NCBI GenBank assembly: GCA_964439625.1
Contig: CAYTPI010000008.1
Span: forward strand, 62,001-126,000
Origin: CAYTPI01 sp964439625
GTDB lineage: Bacteria > Chloroflexota > Anaerolineae > Aggregatilineales > UBA3940
DNA length: 64,000 bases
Direction: 5' to 3'
Part shown: positions 50,935-59,272 of the stretch, piece by piece
How the letters are laid out: each line of letters opens with the position of its first letter
How positions within the stretch are numbered: position 1 is the stretch's first letter
Made by a program: the position numbers and the translations under genes
The notes under the pieces: model-generated
Databases searched by the model: none
What the model was told of the DNA's origin: nothing
Seen by the model: only the letters and a program-made list of their open reading frames with translations

Positions 50935-52824
50935 ATGTACCGGCTGAACCCGTTTGCATTACCACCAGAGACAAATGGGCGTTTCACGCTACTGATTGTC
51001 GCTGCTCTAGCGATTATTTTTCGGTTAGCTCAAGCTTTTATCATTACATTTTTGGGGCTAAGCAATACGCTCGACTTCGACGCAAATGCGATTGCTGTAA
51101 CGGAATTTCAGACAGCAGTTGCAGCGTATTTACGATTTCTTGGCACGCTGTTTTTCCTGATTGCTGTAACTTCGCTTGTGTTCTTTGCGGTTGCGTTTGC
51201 CATTTATCAGTTTCACCCCATTCGCTTACGGAAACGGCAAAACCTGCAAAAGTGGCCTCAGACGAAAGACCCCCTGCTTCAGCAAGAGGTTGCCAGATTA
51301 GCGCAATTATTGGAAATGGTGCGCACACCACAGCTATTCATGCCTGCGCAGTCCAAATTAACAAGTGGGCAGGCGTTTGGTGTGCCACCACACTTTGCGT
51401 TGATCCTTGGTGGGCGGATGCCGCTGCTGTTGCGGAAGCGTCCACAGCAGTTCGAGGCAATTGTCCTGCATGAACTGGCTCATATCGTCAATGGAGATGT
51501 GCGACGAACATACTTTACGCAGTCTCTTTGGGTAGCTGTGCTCGCGTTGTTGTTTGTTCCCACCTTACTTTTCATGCTCTGCCAGCTTCCGCTTGGGCTG
51601 GTGCAAATGTTTACCATCCCTGAGACACAGCCGCTGCTTACCATGGCGAGGCTGCTCATCTTTATGCTTCAGTTTTTGCTGTTGATACTGGTGCTGTCTT
51701 TGGTTCGCAGCAGTGTTTTACGCATCCGTGAGGAATACGCAGATTGGCTTGCCGCACAACACAGCGGCGAAGTTGGGTTGGTCGAAATCCTGTCACAGAA
51801 ATCTGAACGTAGCTTCCTTGATTTCCTTGCTGCCCCATGGTGGCTGCATCCACGAAACCAAGATCGATTGAAAAGCCTAGAAGACTCAACACAACTATTC
51901 AAGCTGCGCTTTGATTTGCCCATTGTATTTGGTGTGTTGGTTGGCATGATTTTGGTCGTGACGGAGTACCTTGGGTTGGCATTTGCTTTTGTGATCTCTG
52001 CGGGTTGGAGTTCTGCCAGCCGCACACTGCTCTCGGAATTGATGAGCAGCAGTGTCTTACTCCAGTTGGGCCTTGGGCTGGTATTTGTGCCATTGATTGG
52101 GTTGGCCATGCTCACGCCATTTGTTCTATTAGGAGCTTTAGGAGTCCGGTCGCTGGGGGTGCAGTTGCAGCGGCATGCATTGGGTCGGCTTGCATCTGAT
52201 CATAACGGTTTGTCCATGCGGCTGCCGGTGGCAGCTTTCTTGCTGACCGCAGCGACAGGCCTCGGAATCATCTTCGTGCCATTCAATCCGTCAACGCTCC
52301 CTATCGTGGATTTCGCAGCTCTTGTTATTGATGTTCCTGTTGTGCTGGGCCAGTATCTCGTGGAAGAAATTATCTGGTTGTTGACATCAACAGGCGTGGT
52401 GTGGCTGTGGTTTGTAGTCAATCAATTATGGACGCGCTGGTCTTTGGGTCGGCATCAAGGGGAAAGCACGCCATCGGTCAAGCGCCTGCTTTTGAATATG
52501 GTGCAGGGCCTAACACTCGGTTTGATTCTCGTGCCAATGTTGATCGGACAGAATCTGGTCTATCGCAGATATGTTGACAGTGGTATCGCAGTGGTGCCTG
52601 GCATTGCGCTTGGTTTGATGCTGACTTTACTGATGCTAGCAGCATTTCTGAGTGCCGTTTATTCGTTGGTTCTATGGTTCGGCAGCGGTTTCAACAGTCG
52701 CCTCTCCTGTATACACTGCCAGGCACAAACAAACTACCGGGTTGCAGTCGGTAATCTCTGCCCAAAGTGTCACCGTCCCATGGCGCCATGGCTTTACGTT
52801 TACCGCAACGATCTGTTAGCCTAA
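50935..52824 (+). CDS. M48-family membrane metalloprotease with C-terminal zinc ribbon
   Basis: 629 residues with about ten hydrophobic segments. The zinc site is VLHELAHIVNGDVRRTYF (near 178) and the distal glutamate is in RIREEYADWLAAQHSGE (near 265). The C-terminus ends with CIHCQAQTNYRVAVGNLCPKCHRPMAPW, a zinc ribbon not usual for HtpX. This differs clearly from the other M48 gene at 27242. Probably a membrane quality-control or signalling protease. It overlaps nothing and ends 49 bp before tRNA-Thr. Confidence 0.8.
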   Translation: MYRLNPFALPPETNGRFTLLIVAALAIIFRLAQAFIITFLGLSNTLDFDANAIAVTEFQTAVAAYLRFLGTLFFLIAVTSLVFFAVAFAIYQFHPIRLRKRQNLQKWPQTKDPLLQQEVARLAQLLEMVRTPQLFMPAQSKLTSGQAFGVPPHFALILGGRMPLLLRKRPQQFEAIVLHELAHIVNGDVRRTYFTQSLWVAVLALLFVPTLLFMLCQLPLGLVQMFTIPETQPLLTMARLLIFMLQFLLLILVLSLVRSSVLRIREEYADWLAAQHSGEVGLVEILSQKSERSFLDFLAAPWWLHPRNQDRLKSLEDSTQLFKLRFDLPIVFGVLVGMILVVTEYLGLAFAFVISAGWSSASRTLLSELMSSSVLLQLGLGLVFVPLIGLAMLTPFVLLGALGVRSLGVQLQRHALGRLASDHNGLSMRLPVAAFLLTAATGLGIIFVPFNPSTLPIVDFAALVIDVPVVLGQYLVEEIIWLLTSTGVVWLWFVVNQLWTRWSLGRHQGESTPSVKRLLLNMVQGLTLGLILVPMLIGQNLVYRRYVDSGIAVVPGIALGLMLTLLMLAAFLSAVYSLVLWFGSGFNSRLSCIHCQAQTNYRVAVGNLCPKCHRPMAPWLYVYRNDLLA

Positions 52825-52873
52825 CGCTTTTGTAACCAGCATTGATTTTGGTATAATAACAAAGCTAACTTAT

Positions 52874-52946
52874 GCCATCCTAGCTCAATTGGCAGAGCAA
52901 TCGCTTCGTAAGTGATAGGTTGTGGGTTCGAGTCCCATGGATGGCT
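52874..52946 (+). tRNA. tRNA-Thr (anticodon CGT)
   Basis: A 73-nt cloverleaf. Acceptor stem GCCATCC/GGATGGC, discriminator T, D arm TAGCTCAATTGGCAGAGCA, anticodon stem ATCGC/GTGAT (one G-T pair) with loop TTCGTAA, and T arm GGTTCGAGTCC. CCA is not encoded. Confidence 0.95.
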
Positions 52947-53044
52947 TCTAAAGCTCCTTCGAGCAACATGCCTCGGTGATATTTTCCGGGGCGTTAACAT
53001 TTTCCTCTGCTGCCTAGATTACCCAAGCCGAGGAGCAGCAACAT

Positions 53045-53719
53045 ATGCTAAATGCTATTCCCAACGACACGGAGCCAGAAGACCCACCTCGCCCAGAAGT
53101 ACCGATCACCATCGGTGTAGCTGGCGGAAGTGGCTCTGGGAAAACAACCCTCGCTCAACTCCTCCTTGAACGCATCGGGCATGACAAGATCAGCTATTTG
53201 CAACACGACTCTTACTATTATGATCTCAGCAACCTCCCTCGCGAACAGCGTGCTACTGTCAACTTTGACCACCCCAATTCCCTGGACACAGACCTCTTGA
53301 TTAAGCATGTCAACACTTTGCGGAAGTATAGGCCAGTCGAAGTACCTCTTTATGACTTCTCGACCCATACTCGCACCGATGAAGTCCGCGTGGTGCAGCC
53401 TCATCGGATTGTGCTGGTAGAAGGCATCTTAATCTTTGCCGAGCAGGGCTTGCGTGATCTATTAGACGTGCGTATCTTCGTCGATACCGATGACGATGTA
53501 CGTTTCATCAGACGGTTTCAGCGCGATATCCGTGAGCGCGGTCGGTCACAGGAATCGGTGATCAATCAATGGCTGCAAACGGTGCGCCCCATGTACCAAC
53601 AGTTCGTTGAACCCAGCCGCCGCCATGCCCATGTAATCATCCCTGAGGGTGCCTACAACGAGGTCGCCATGGATATGCTGATTGCACGTATTCACTCAAT
53701 GCGCCGAGGTAGTTTTTGA
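53045..53719 (+). CDS. udk: uridine kinase
   Basis: 224 residues. P-loop IGVAGGSGSGKTTLAQLLLE, then QHDSYYYDLSNLPREQRATV, NFDHPNSLDTDLL, VPLYDFSTHTR, VLVEGILIFAEQGLRDL and RFIRRFQRDIRERGRS. Phosphorylates uridine and cytidine in pyrimidine salvage, consistent with the nucleoside importer elsewhere in the window. The ATG follows GAGGAGCAGCAACAT. It overlaps the next gene by 4 bp. Confidence 0.95.
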   Translation: MLNAIPNDTEPEDPPRPEVPITIGVAGGSGSGKTTLAQLLLERIGHDKISYLQHDSYYYDLSNLPREQRATVNFDHPNSLDTDLLIKHVNTLRKYRPVEVPLYDFSTHTRTDEVRVVQPHRIVLVEGILIFAEQGLRDLLDVRIFVDTDDDVRFIRRFQRDIRERGRSQESVINQWLQTVRPMYQQFVEPSRRHAHVIIPEGAYNEVAMDMLIARIHSMRRGSF

Positions 53720-54267
53720 CTGAACCTGCTACTCGGTTTAGTTGGCGGCACTTGTTAGCGCTGTTGTTTGCAGTCACTGTTACGCTAGCAGTTTTTCTCT
53801 TACGAAAACAGATTCAACAATTTGAACAATATGGTTATCTGGGAGCTTTCCTGACGATGCTGCTGGGTAATGCAACCATTGTGCTGCCTGCGCCTGGATT
53901 GATCATTGTATTTGTGCTTGGCGGAGTGCTCAACCCGTTGCTGGTCGGGTTAGCGGCTGGGCCGGGAGCTGCACTCGGTGAGATGACAGCGTATGCTGCG
54001 GGTTTCAGTGGCAGTGCCGTGATTGATAACACACGCTGGTATCAGCGTATACAATACTGGATGAAGCAATACGGTCTGATTATCATTGTGTTCTTAGCTG
54101 CCGTCCCCAACCCTCTCTTTGATCTCGCTGGTATCGTCGCTGGGACGATGCAGGTGAGGTGGTGGCACTTTCTGCTCTCAGCTTGGATCGGCAAAACAAT
54201 TCAGGCCGTCATAATTGCTTATGCTGGGGAGTTTTCACTGTTGTGGGTGATGCAGCTTTTGGCCTAA
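53716..54267 (+). CDS. VTT/DedA-related membrane protein
   Basis: 183 residues with four to five membrane segments. The SNARE-associated (VTT) core shows in GYLGAFLTMLLGNATIVLPAPG and GAALGEMTAYAAGFSG, and in the C-terminal AAVPNPLFDLAGIVAGTMQV. Related proteins move phospholipids or undecaprenyl phosphate. It starts with TTG inside the udk stop (TTGA overlap), implying translational coupling. Confidence 0.78.
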   Translation: MTEPATRFSWRHLLALLFAVTVTLAVFLLRKQIQQFEQYGYLGAFLTMLLGNATIVLPAPGLIIVFVLGGVLNPLLVGLAAGPGAALGEMTAYAAGFSGSAVIDNTRWYQRIQYWMKQYGLIIIVFLAAVPNPLFDLAGIVAGTMQVRWWHFLLSAWIGKTIQAVIIAYAGEFSLLWVMQLLA

Positions 54268-54317
54268 AAACGTTATTATCCAAACAGAGTTAATCGACGC
54301 GATGATGGTGATGAATT

Positions 54318-56249
54318 ATGGCAATTTTGAATGGAACGAATCTACGCAAAGCATACGCCGAAATTGACGTATTTACTGATGTAACAGTCAGTGTGGCGCA
54401 TGGGGCGCGGATTGCGTTGGTTGGGCCAAACGGTGCTGGGAAAAGCTCTTTACTGCGCTTGCTGACCAGGCAAGAGATTCCCGACGATGGTATGGTCACG
54501 ACAGCCAAAGGACTTGAGATTGGTTTTTTGGAACAACATGCTGAACTCACCCTCGACTTTGACGCAACATTATGGGATACCATGCTGGTGAGCTTTGCTC
54601 ACTTGATCCGGCAGGAAGAGGCCCTCAACGAGATGGCAGCCCAACTTACTGATGAACCGGATTTAATTGAAGTATATGGGGAAGCCCAGCATAAGTTCGA
54701 GGAAGCGGGCGGCTATGACTACCCAGCGCGTATTAAGCGGGTTCTAACGGGTCTAGGCTTTGACAAAAGCTTTTATTATCAGCCACTTCGTCAGTTTTCG
54801 GGCGGGCAAAAGACGCGTGTGAGTCTGGGACGGCTTTTGCTAGAACAACCTGAACTGCTGATTCTTGACGAGCCAACCAACCACCTCGATATCTACGCGA
54901 TAGCCTGGCTTGAGTCGTATCTAAAGGAGTACGAGGGGGCATTGATCGTCGTCTCACATGACCGTTATTTCCTAGATAGTGTCGCTACTGAGGTCTGGGA
55001 ATTGGTTTTCGGTACGATTGAGACTTACCGCGGTAACTACAGTCACTACGTGCGCCAACGTGAAGAACGCCATGCGGCACGCCTAGCGACCTTTGAGAAG
55101 CAGCAAGAATTCATTGCTAAGCAGCAAGATTATATCACCAGAAACATCGCCGGGCAGAACACCCGTCAGGCGCAGGGGCGGCGCAAGCGCTTAGAGCGTT
55201 TCATCGAAGAAGAGGCGATCAATTTGCCGCAGCAGCAAAACGAAATGCGTTTACGACTTGAGGCTGGCAAACGTAGCGGCGATAAAGTGATCGAGACAGA
55301 TGGCCTGACTGTCGGCTATGACGAGCCTTTATTCAAAACGCCACCAATCCTTTTGATGCGAGGCGAATGCGCTGCAATCATTGGGCCGAATGGTGCTGGC
55401 AAGTCTACCTTGTTGAAGACGATCCTCAATGATCTTGACCCACTGGCTGGGTCTGTGAGAATTGGTGCCAGTGTAGAGTTGGGCTACTTCGCACAAGCCC
55501 ATGAAGGCCTTGCTCCAAAGCGCACCATCCTCGATGAAATTCTTGAGGTAAAAAATTTGCCCATTGGTGAAGCGCGCTCGTTCCTTGCCAATTTTCTCTT
55601 CTCAGGTGATGAGGTCTTTAAGCCCATAGCAGCGCTTAGTGGTGGCGAACGGGGCCGTGTGGCGCTGGCAAAACTTGCACTGGGGGGGGCGAATGTCCTT
55701 TTGTTGGACGAGCCAACCAACCATCTTGACATCGCCTCACAAGAGATACTTCAAACAGTGCTTGATGACTTCGGTGGTACCATTCTTCTTGTTTCACACG
55801 ATCGGTACTTGATCCAGTCCCTCGCGACGCAAATCTGGGCAGTCGAGCCTAATACCTCAGCGTTAACGGTATTCGAGGGTGGCTATAATGAATATGCTAA
55901 TTGGCGGAGTATTCAAGAGGTAGAAGCCGAAGCGAAGCACAAACAGTCAGCTAGGCCTCAGCAGCACAATGGAAAGCAGGAGAACAAGCCAGAGCCACAG
56001 CGGCAGAGTAGTGGGTTAAACGCTTACATGCGTGGTAAACGCCTTGCTGAACTTGAATTGCTAATCGAGCAGCAGGAGGCAGAAATGGAGCGGATTAACA
56101 CGGAATTGGAAGTCGCCAGTGCTGCCGGAGATGTTAGTAAGACAATCGAACTAAGCCAGAGCTATACCGAAGCTGAGACACAGATTGATGCGTATCTTCA
56201 GGAGTGGGATTTATTAGAGACCGAAGCCGCTGAGGAGGAGCTTGCATGA
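54318..56249 (+). CDS. ABC-F family ATPase
   Basis: 643 residues with two ABC domains and no membrane segment. Domain 1: VGPNGAGKSSLLRLL, QFSGGQKTRVSLGRLLL, LLILDEPTNHLDI. Domain 2: IGPNGAGKSTLLKTI, ALSGGERGRVALAKLAL, VLLLDEPTNHLDI. The ABC-F linker (about 235-320) is rich in charged helix, and a C-terminal coiled coil (about 560-640) resembles Uup. These proteins act on ribosomes in translation rescue or antibiotic protection. The stop lies next to a kptA relic. Confidence 0.92.
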   Translation: MAILNGTNLRKAYAEIDVFTDVTVSVAHGARIALVGPNGAGKSSLLRLLTRQEIPDDGMVTTAKGLEIGFLEQHAELTLDFDATLWDTMLVSFAHLIRQEEALNEMAAQLTDEPDLIEVYGEAQHKFEEAGGYDYPARIKRVLTGLGFDKSFYYQPLRQFSGGQKTRVSLGRLLLEQPELLILDEPTNHLDIYAIAWLESYLKEYEGALIVVSHDRYFLDSVATEVWELVFGTIETYRGNYSHYVRQREERHAARLATFEKQQEFIAKQQDYITRNIAGQNTRQAQGRRKRLERFIEEEAINLPQQQNEMRLRLEAGKRSGDKVIETDGLTVGYDEPLFKTPPILLMRGECAAIIGPNGAGKSTLLKTILNDLDPLAGSVRIGASVELGYFAQAHEGLAPKRTILDEILEVKNLPIGEARSFLANFLFSGDEVFKPIAALSGGERGRVALAKLALGGANVLLLDEPTNHLDIASQEILQTVLDDFGGTILLVSHDRYLIQSLATQIWAVEPNTSALTVFEGGYNEYANWRSIQEVEAEAKHKQSARPQQHNGKQENKPEPQRQSSGLNAYMRGKRLAELELLIEQQEAEMERINTELEVASAAGDVSKTIELSQSYTEAETQIDAYLQEWDLLETEAAEEELA

Positions 56250-56434
56250 ACCACATATGTCTTCGGAACAACAAACCGCGCTGCGAGTGGCGAAGCGTCG
56301 GAAAGGCTATATTGCTCATCATAGATGCGTCGTCAGCTTATGAGGCTGGCATTGAGTTTTACCATGGTGGCGAGACAACCTGGCTAGCCCGCCACATTCC
56401 GCCAGAGTACATTAGTACGCCCCACAAGAAATGA
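56248..56434 (+). pseudogene. relic of RNA 2'-phosphotransferase (kptA) C-terminus
   Basis: Two frames together read PHMSSEQQTALRVAKRRKG, then after a shift KAILLIIDASSAYEAGIEFY and TTWLARHIPPEYI. This matches the last third of KptA/Tpt1, whose E. coli form has [20 protein letters not shown] and GVWLTSTVAVEFL. The N-terminal two thirds are missing, because the ABC-F gene ends at 56249. The shift is explained by loss of one copy of a GGAAA pair near 56300-56305: restoring it gives RRKGKAILLIID. The fragment cannot be functional. Confidence 0.65.
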
Positions 56435-56506
56435 AACTTTAATGCGCGTTTTATACACTCGGTAGTGTAATACCATTGGATATTGACAATTCTAAAGAGG
56501 AGAACT

Positions 56507-57277
56507 ATGTCAATTCGAAACCAGCACGTCATTGTATTTATCGTTGCGCTTCTAGGTGCAGCTCTGCTAGCTGCATGTAGTACACCAGCTGCGGAAGCAC
56601 CGACTGAAGAAGCAGAGCCAGAAGCCGAAGGAGAGACCATGGCTGAGGAACCTGCTGAGCAAGATATGGCTGAGGAGGAAATGGTCGAAGAAGAAATGCC
56701 TGAAGAAGAGATAGCAGCGATAGACACGCCTGAGGGCACTGTAACTTATGTTATCGACTCTGAAGCATCATCGGCTCAGTATAGCGTTGATGAAGTCTTT
56801 CTTGATAATAACCGCTTGGCAACGGCTGTCGGCGTCACCAGCGAGATCGACGGGCAAATCTTCGTCGATGCAGCCAACCCACAGAATAGCTCAATGAGCA
56901 CCGTCACTGTTGATATCAGTACCCTTGAGTCGGATAGTGCTCGTCGTGATGGCGCTATCCGGGATCGCTTCCTTGAGTCAGACACCTTCCCACTGGCTAC
57001 CTTTGAACCAACAAGTTACAGCGGCCTACCAGCGGCTTACACCGAGGGCGAAACGTTGAACTTCCAAGTGACCGGAGATTTCACTGTGCGGGAGATTACC
57101 CAAGAAGTCACTTGGGATGTCACAGCAACAGTTGAAGACGGTACCCTAATGGGGACAGCAACGACGGTTGTCCTGCTAAGCGACTACGAAGCAGGCCCGA
57201 TCTCAATTGCTGGCATTCTTGAGACCGAAGATGCAGCAGCGTTAACGCTTAACTTCGTCGCGGAACCTGCTTCTTAA
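56507..57277 (+). CDS. YceI-domain lipoprotein
   Basis: 256 residues from the ATG at 56507, which has AAAGAGGAGAACT directly upstream; an in-frame ATG eight codons earlier includes that site. Lipobox ALLAACST, then about 45 Glu/Met/Ala-rich residues as a tether. The YceI lipocalin-like domain covers about 85-256: TYVIDSEASSAQYSVDEVF, STVTVDISTLESDSARRDG, FLESDTFPLATFEPTSY and GDFTVREITQEVTWDV. YceI proteins bind polyisoprenoids or other amphiphiles outside the membrane. Confidence 0.9.
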   Translation: MSIRNQHVIVFIVALLGAALLAACSTPAAEAPTEEAEPEAEGETMAEEPAEQDMAEEEMVEEEMPEEEIAAIDTPEGTVTYVIDSEASSAQYSVDEVFLDNNRLATAVGVTSEIDGQIFVDAANPQNSSMSTVTVDISTLESDSARRDGAIRDRFLESDTFPLATFEPTSYSGLPAAYTEGETLNFQVTGDFTVREITQEVTWDVTATVEDGTLMGTATTVVLLSDYEAGPISIAGILETEDAAALTLNFVAEPAS

Positions 57278-57301
57278 CCTACACTTTGAGGGATAAAAAT
57301 G

Positions 57302-57327
57302 GAGCCGCTTAGCTTAGCGGCTCTTTT
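57302..57327. terminator. bidirectional terminator between convergent genes
   Basis: A perfect 8-bp stem (GAGCCGCT with AGCGGCTC, 6-nt loop). It is followed by TTTT on the plus strand and, on the minus strand, by CCATTTTTATCC, so it can end both the YceI transcript and the gene ending at 57309, whose last codons it overlaps. Confidence 0.85.
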
Positions 57328-58568
57328 GCTTCTTGAGGTGTCGTCGCGGCAAGGGCATAGGGAAGATATACAACTACGCCTGCTACCAGTGTTAGTAGAG
57401 CATACCATGCCGCAATCCGATAGAAGAACCCCCCGCTTGGCACTTGCACCCCGGACAACAAATTCTGGTAACCAGCCCACAGACCGATGAATGATTGTTG
57501 GGCTGGGATGAAAATGCTCAGCAGCAGCGCATATTCAAACGCCATCCAGATGACATCGAGATAGACAATCACGCGTTCTTCATCATAGACAACGTGATCA
57601 AGTACAGCGATTATGATCCCGGCAAAGAGACCGAACGCGACCAATATACTGATCGACAGCAGTGAGACCGGTAATAGATTACGCCCGAGTTGGTCGGTAC
57701 CCAGTGGGTAGCCTGCGGATGGTAAATCATAAATAGCTAGGGGATTTGGCGGTACGCTCGGCATTATGAACACAGCAACAAGTCCAATAATACCCACTAC
57801 CCCCAATACACTTAAGGTGATTAAAACACCTCGCGGGATATCTTCTATATCAGGGTAATCTTCAGGGTCTCTCAGTGAGAATACGGTGCGAATGGCACTA
57901 GCCCGGAGGCTAAAGAGCGATGCAACGCTAAAGTACAGCAACAATGCCAGTAGTCCGTTACCGATATTCCCGGCAGAGATTGCTGCCAAAATCTGGCTGC
58001 TTGTGCCTGGCGTTTTTAGTAGGACTTCAGCGATCAAAATGACACCAACCATCCAGCCAGCATGGTCCATGCTGAAGGCGAGGGCAGCAAGAAAAGTTTT
58101 TCCGTTGCTCGGTGGTTCCATCAGTAGAATGCCTTGTGATAGTGGCAACAGTGATGCAACGATTGCTGGCATGATCAATGTGACGAGCGTAGCAGGAGAG
58201 GCAGCCGGAACCGTAAACAGGCCGCTGTAAGTTCCCGCTAGCATGATAAATAGAATAATCAAGGTGACAGGCGAAACGGTTAACAGCGTACTAAGTGTTA
58301 CACGTAAGATCCGGTTAACCGGTAGGCGAGGGATTATTGCTAAATCCAACATCATCAACAGCGCAGTCAAAGTAATGGCAAGGGTTGTGGAGGCCAGCGT
58401 TAGCAGAGCCGCTGAACCTAATGTAATGGTTGACACCAGTATTGCTGCTACGAGCAGCAGTACGATGATCCAAGTGTCTAATTGTTTTTTCTCATCGACG
58501 GCTAAAATAGATTTTGATTGATACTCAAAAACGGGTATCGGTAAGATGGAAAGCAAGGATGTTAGCAT
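57309..58568 (-). CDS. polytopic membrane protein with a peptide-permease (DppC/OppC) motif
   Basis: 419 residues and about 11-12 hydrophobic segments. I do not recognise the whole protein. Near residue 300 it contains AGYPLGTDQLGRNLLPVSLL, the sequence that in DppC/OppC ABC permeases precedes the channel helices (PLGTDQLGRD). The rest does not show the EAA loop of such permeases, so it may be a derivative with a new role. No ATPase or binding protein is adjacent. No clear ribosome-binding site precedes the ATG. Confidence 0.6.
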   Translation of the reverse strand: MLTSLLSILPIPVFEYQSKSILAVDEKKQLDTWIIVLLLVAAILVSTITLGSAALLTLASTTLAITLTALLMMLDLAIIPRLPVNRILRVTLSTLLTVSPVTLIILFIMLAGTYSGLFTVPAASPATLVTLIMPAIVASLLPLSQGILLMEPPSNGKTFLAALAFSMDHAGWMVGVILIAEVLLKTPGTSSQILAAISAGNIGNGLLALLLYFSVASLFSLRASAIRTVFSLRDPEDYPDIEDIPRGVLITLSVLGVVGIIGLVAVFIMPSVPPNPLAIYDLPSAGYPLGTDQLGRNLLPVSLLSISILVAFGLFAGIIIAVLDHVVYDEERVIVYLDVIWMAFEYALLLSIFIPAQQSFIGLWAGYQNLLSGVQVPSGGFFYRIAAWYALLTLVAGVVVYLPYALAATTPQEAKEPLS

Positions 58569-58600
58569 GGTTCAGCAGCTATCTTATGGTTACAACAGTA

Positions 58601-58628
58601 ATGCCTGAATGCTACAGCAGTCAGGCAT
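58601..58628. repeat. 8-bp hairpin between the CxxC protein and the membrane protein
   Basis: ATGCCTGA and TCAGGCAT pair perfectly around 12 nt. There is no T-run on either strand; it may be a weak terminator or processing site in a minus-strand transcript. Confidence 0.4.
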
Positions 58629-58665
58629 AGTTAAGCAAGGCTATGCAGTTGAACGCTAAAATTAG

Positions 58666-59001
58666 TTAGGCAATACGCCAGACTTCCCCAGCTTCGAGGT
58701 ATTCTTCGACGCGGGCAAGGGCCTCATCATAACGCGTCATGAGTTCATCATCACTGTCTTTGAAGCGGCGCAGCGTTTGCAGTGTGCACAGACGGCAACC
58801 ACGCATAGCGCGGTAGCTGTCAGTTTCGCATTCAAGGCATCCATTGAGGTTGATCATCATATAGACAAATGCAAGTTTGCGAGGATGGTCATTATCTAGC
58901 ACGGTTACTTCATCGACAAGTTCCCGCCATTGAGGCCCGCGAGCATTGCGGATGTAGGGAATTACGGAGTTGGGAAACAACAGTTCATTGTTCGTGTACA
59001 T
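58666..59001 (-). CDS. small four-cysteine protein of unknown function
   Basis: 111 residues. The central GCLECETDSYRAMRGCRLCT gives two CxxC pairs 11 residues apart, suitable for zinc or an iron-sulfur cluster. Around it are helices LAFVYMMINLNG and RYDEALARVEEYLEAGEVW. No membrane segment. The ATG is preceded by GGAGAGTACA. No family recognised. Likely cotranscribed with the membrane protein 97 bp downstream. Confidence 0.65.
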   Translation of the reverse strand: MYTNNELLFPNSVIPYIRNARGPQWRELVDEVTVLDNDHPRKLAFVYMMINLNGCLECETDSYRAMRGCRLCTLQTLRRFKDSDDELMTRYDEALARVEEYLEAGEVWRIA

Positions 59002-59104
59002 TGTACTCTCCAGACTGGGTAGTGCCCTGATGCTATAATGTTGGCTACTGATAATTCATATGCTTCTTTAACGCTCTTATGTTCTAGATTGTATTGGTTC
59101 TTTC

Positions 59105-59220
59105 TAACCAAAGTCAATATGAAAGCAGTACTACATTTGGTTAATAAATAGTTTATTTGCTGGTTTTTCGGGGCTCGCAGTTAAAATGATGTTAAATTAC
59201 AGAGAAAAATATTAACCAAA
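59105..59220. repeat. three copies of a TAACCAAA motif in an AT-rich gap
   Basis: TAACCAAA (59105-59112), its inverse TTTGGTTA (59136-59143) and again TAACCAAA (59213-59220). The second and third extend to an 11-bp perfect inverted repeat (TTTGGTTAATA and TATTAACCAAA). They lie in the 271-bp non-coding gap 59002-59272, where I see no gene. Confidence 0.6.
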
Positions 59221-59272
59221 CGAAAACTTCATCCATCAAAAGTAGGAAGCGGCATAATCAGTATTTTCAAAC

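Noticed and set aside
59034..59039. Perfect TATAAT on the plus strand near 59034
   Set aside because: No -35 partner and no plus-strand gene follows for several kilobases.
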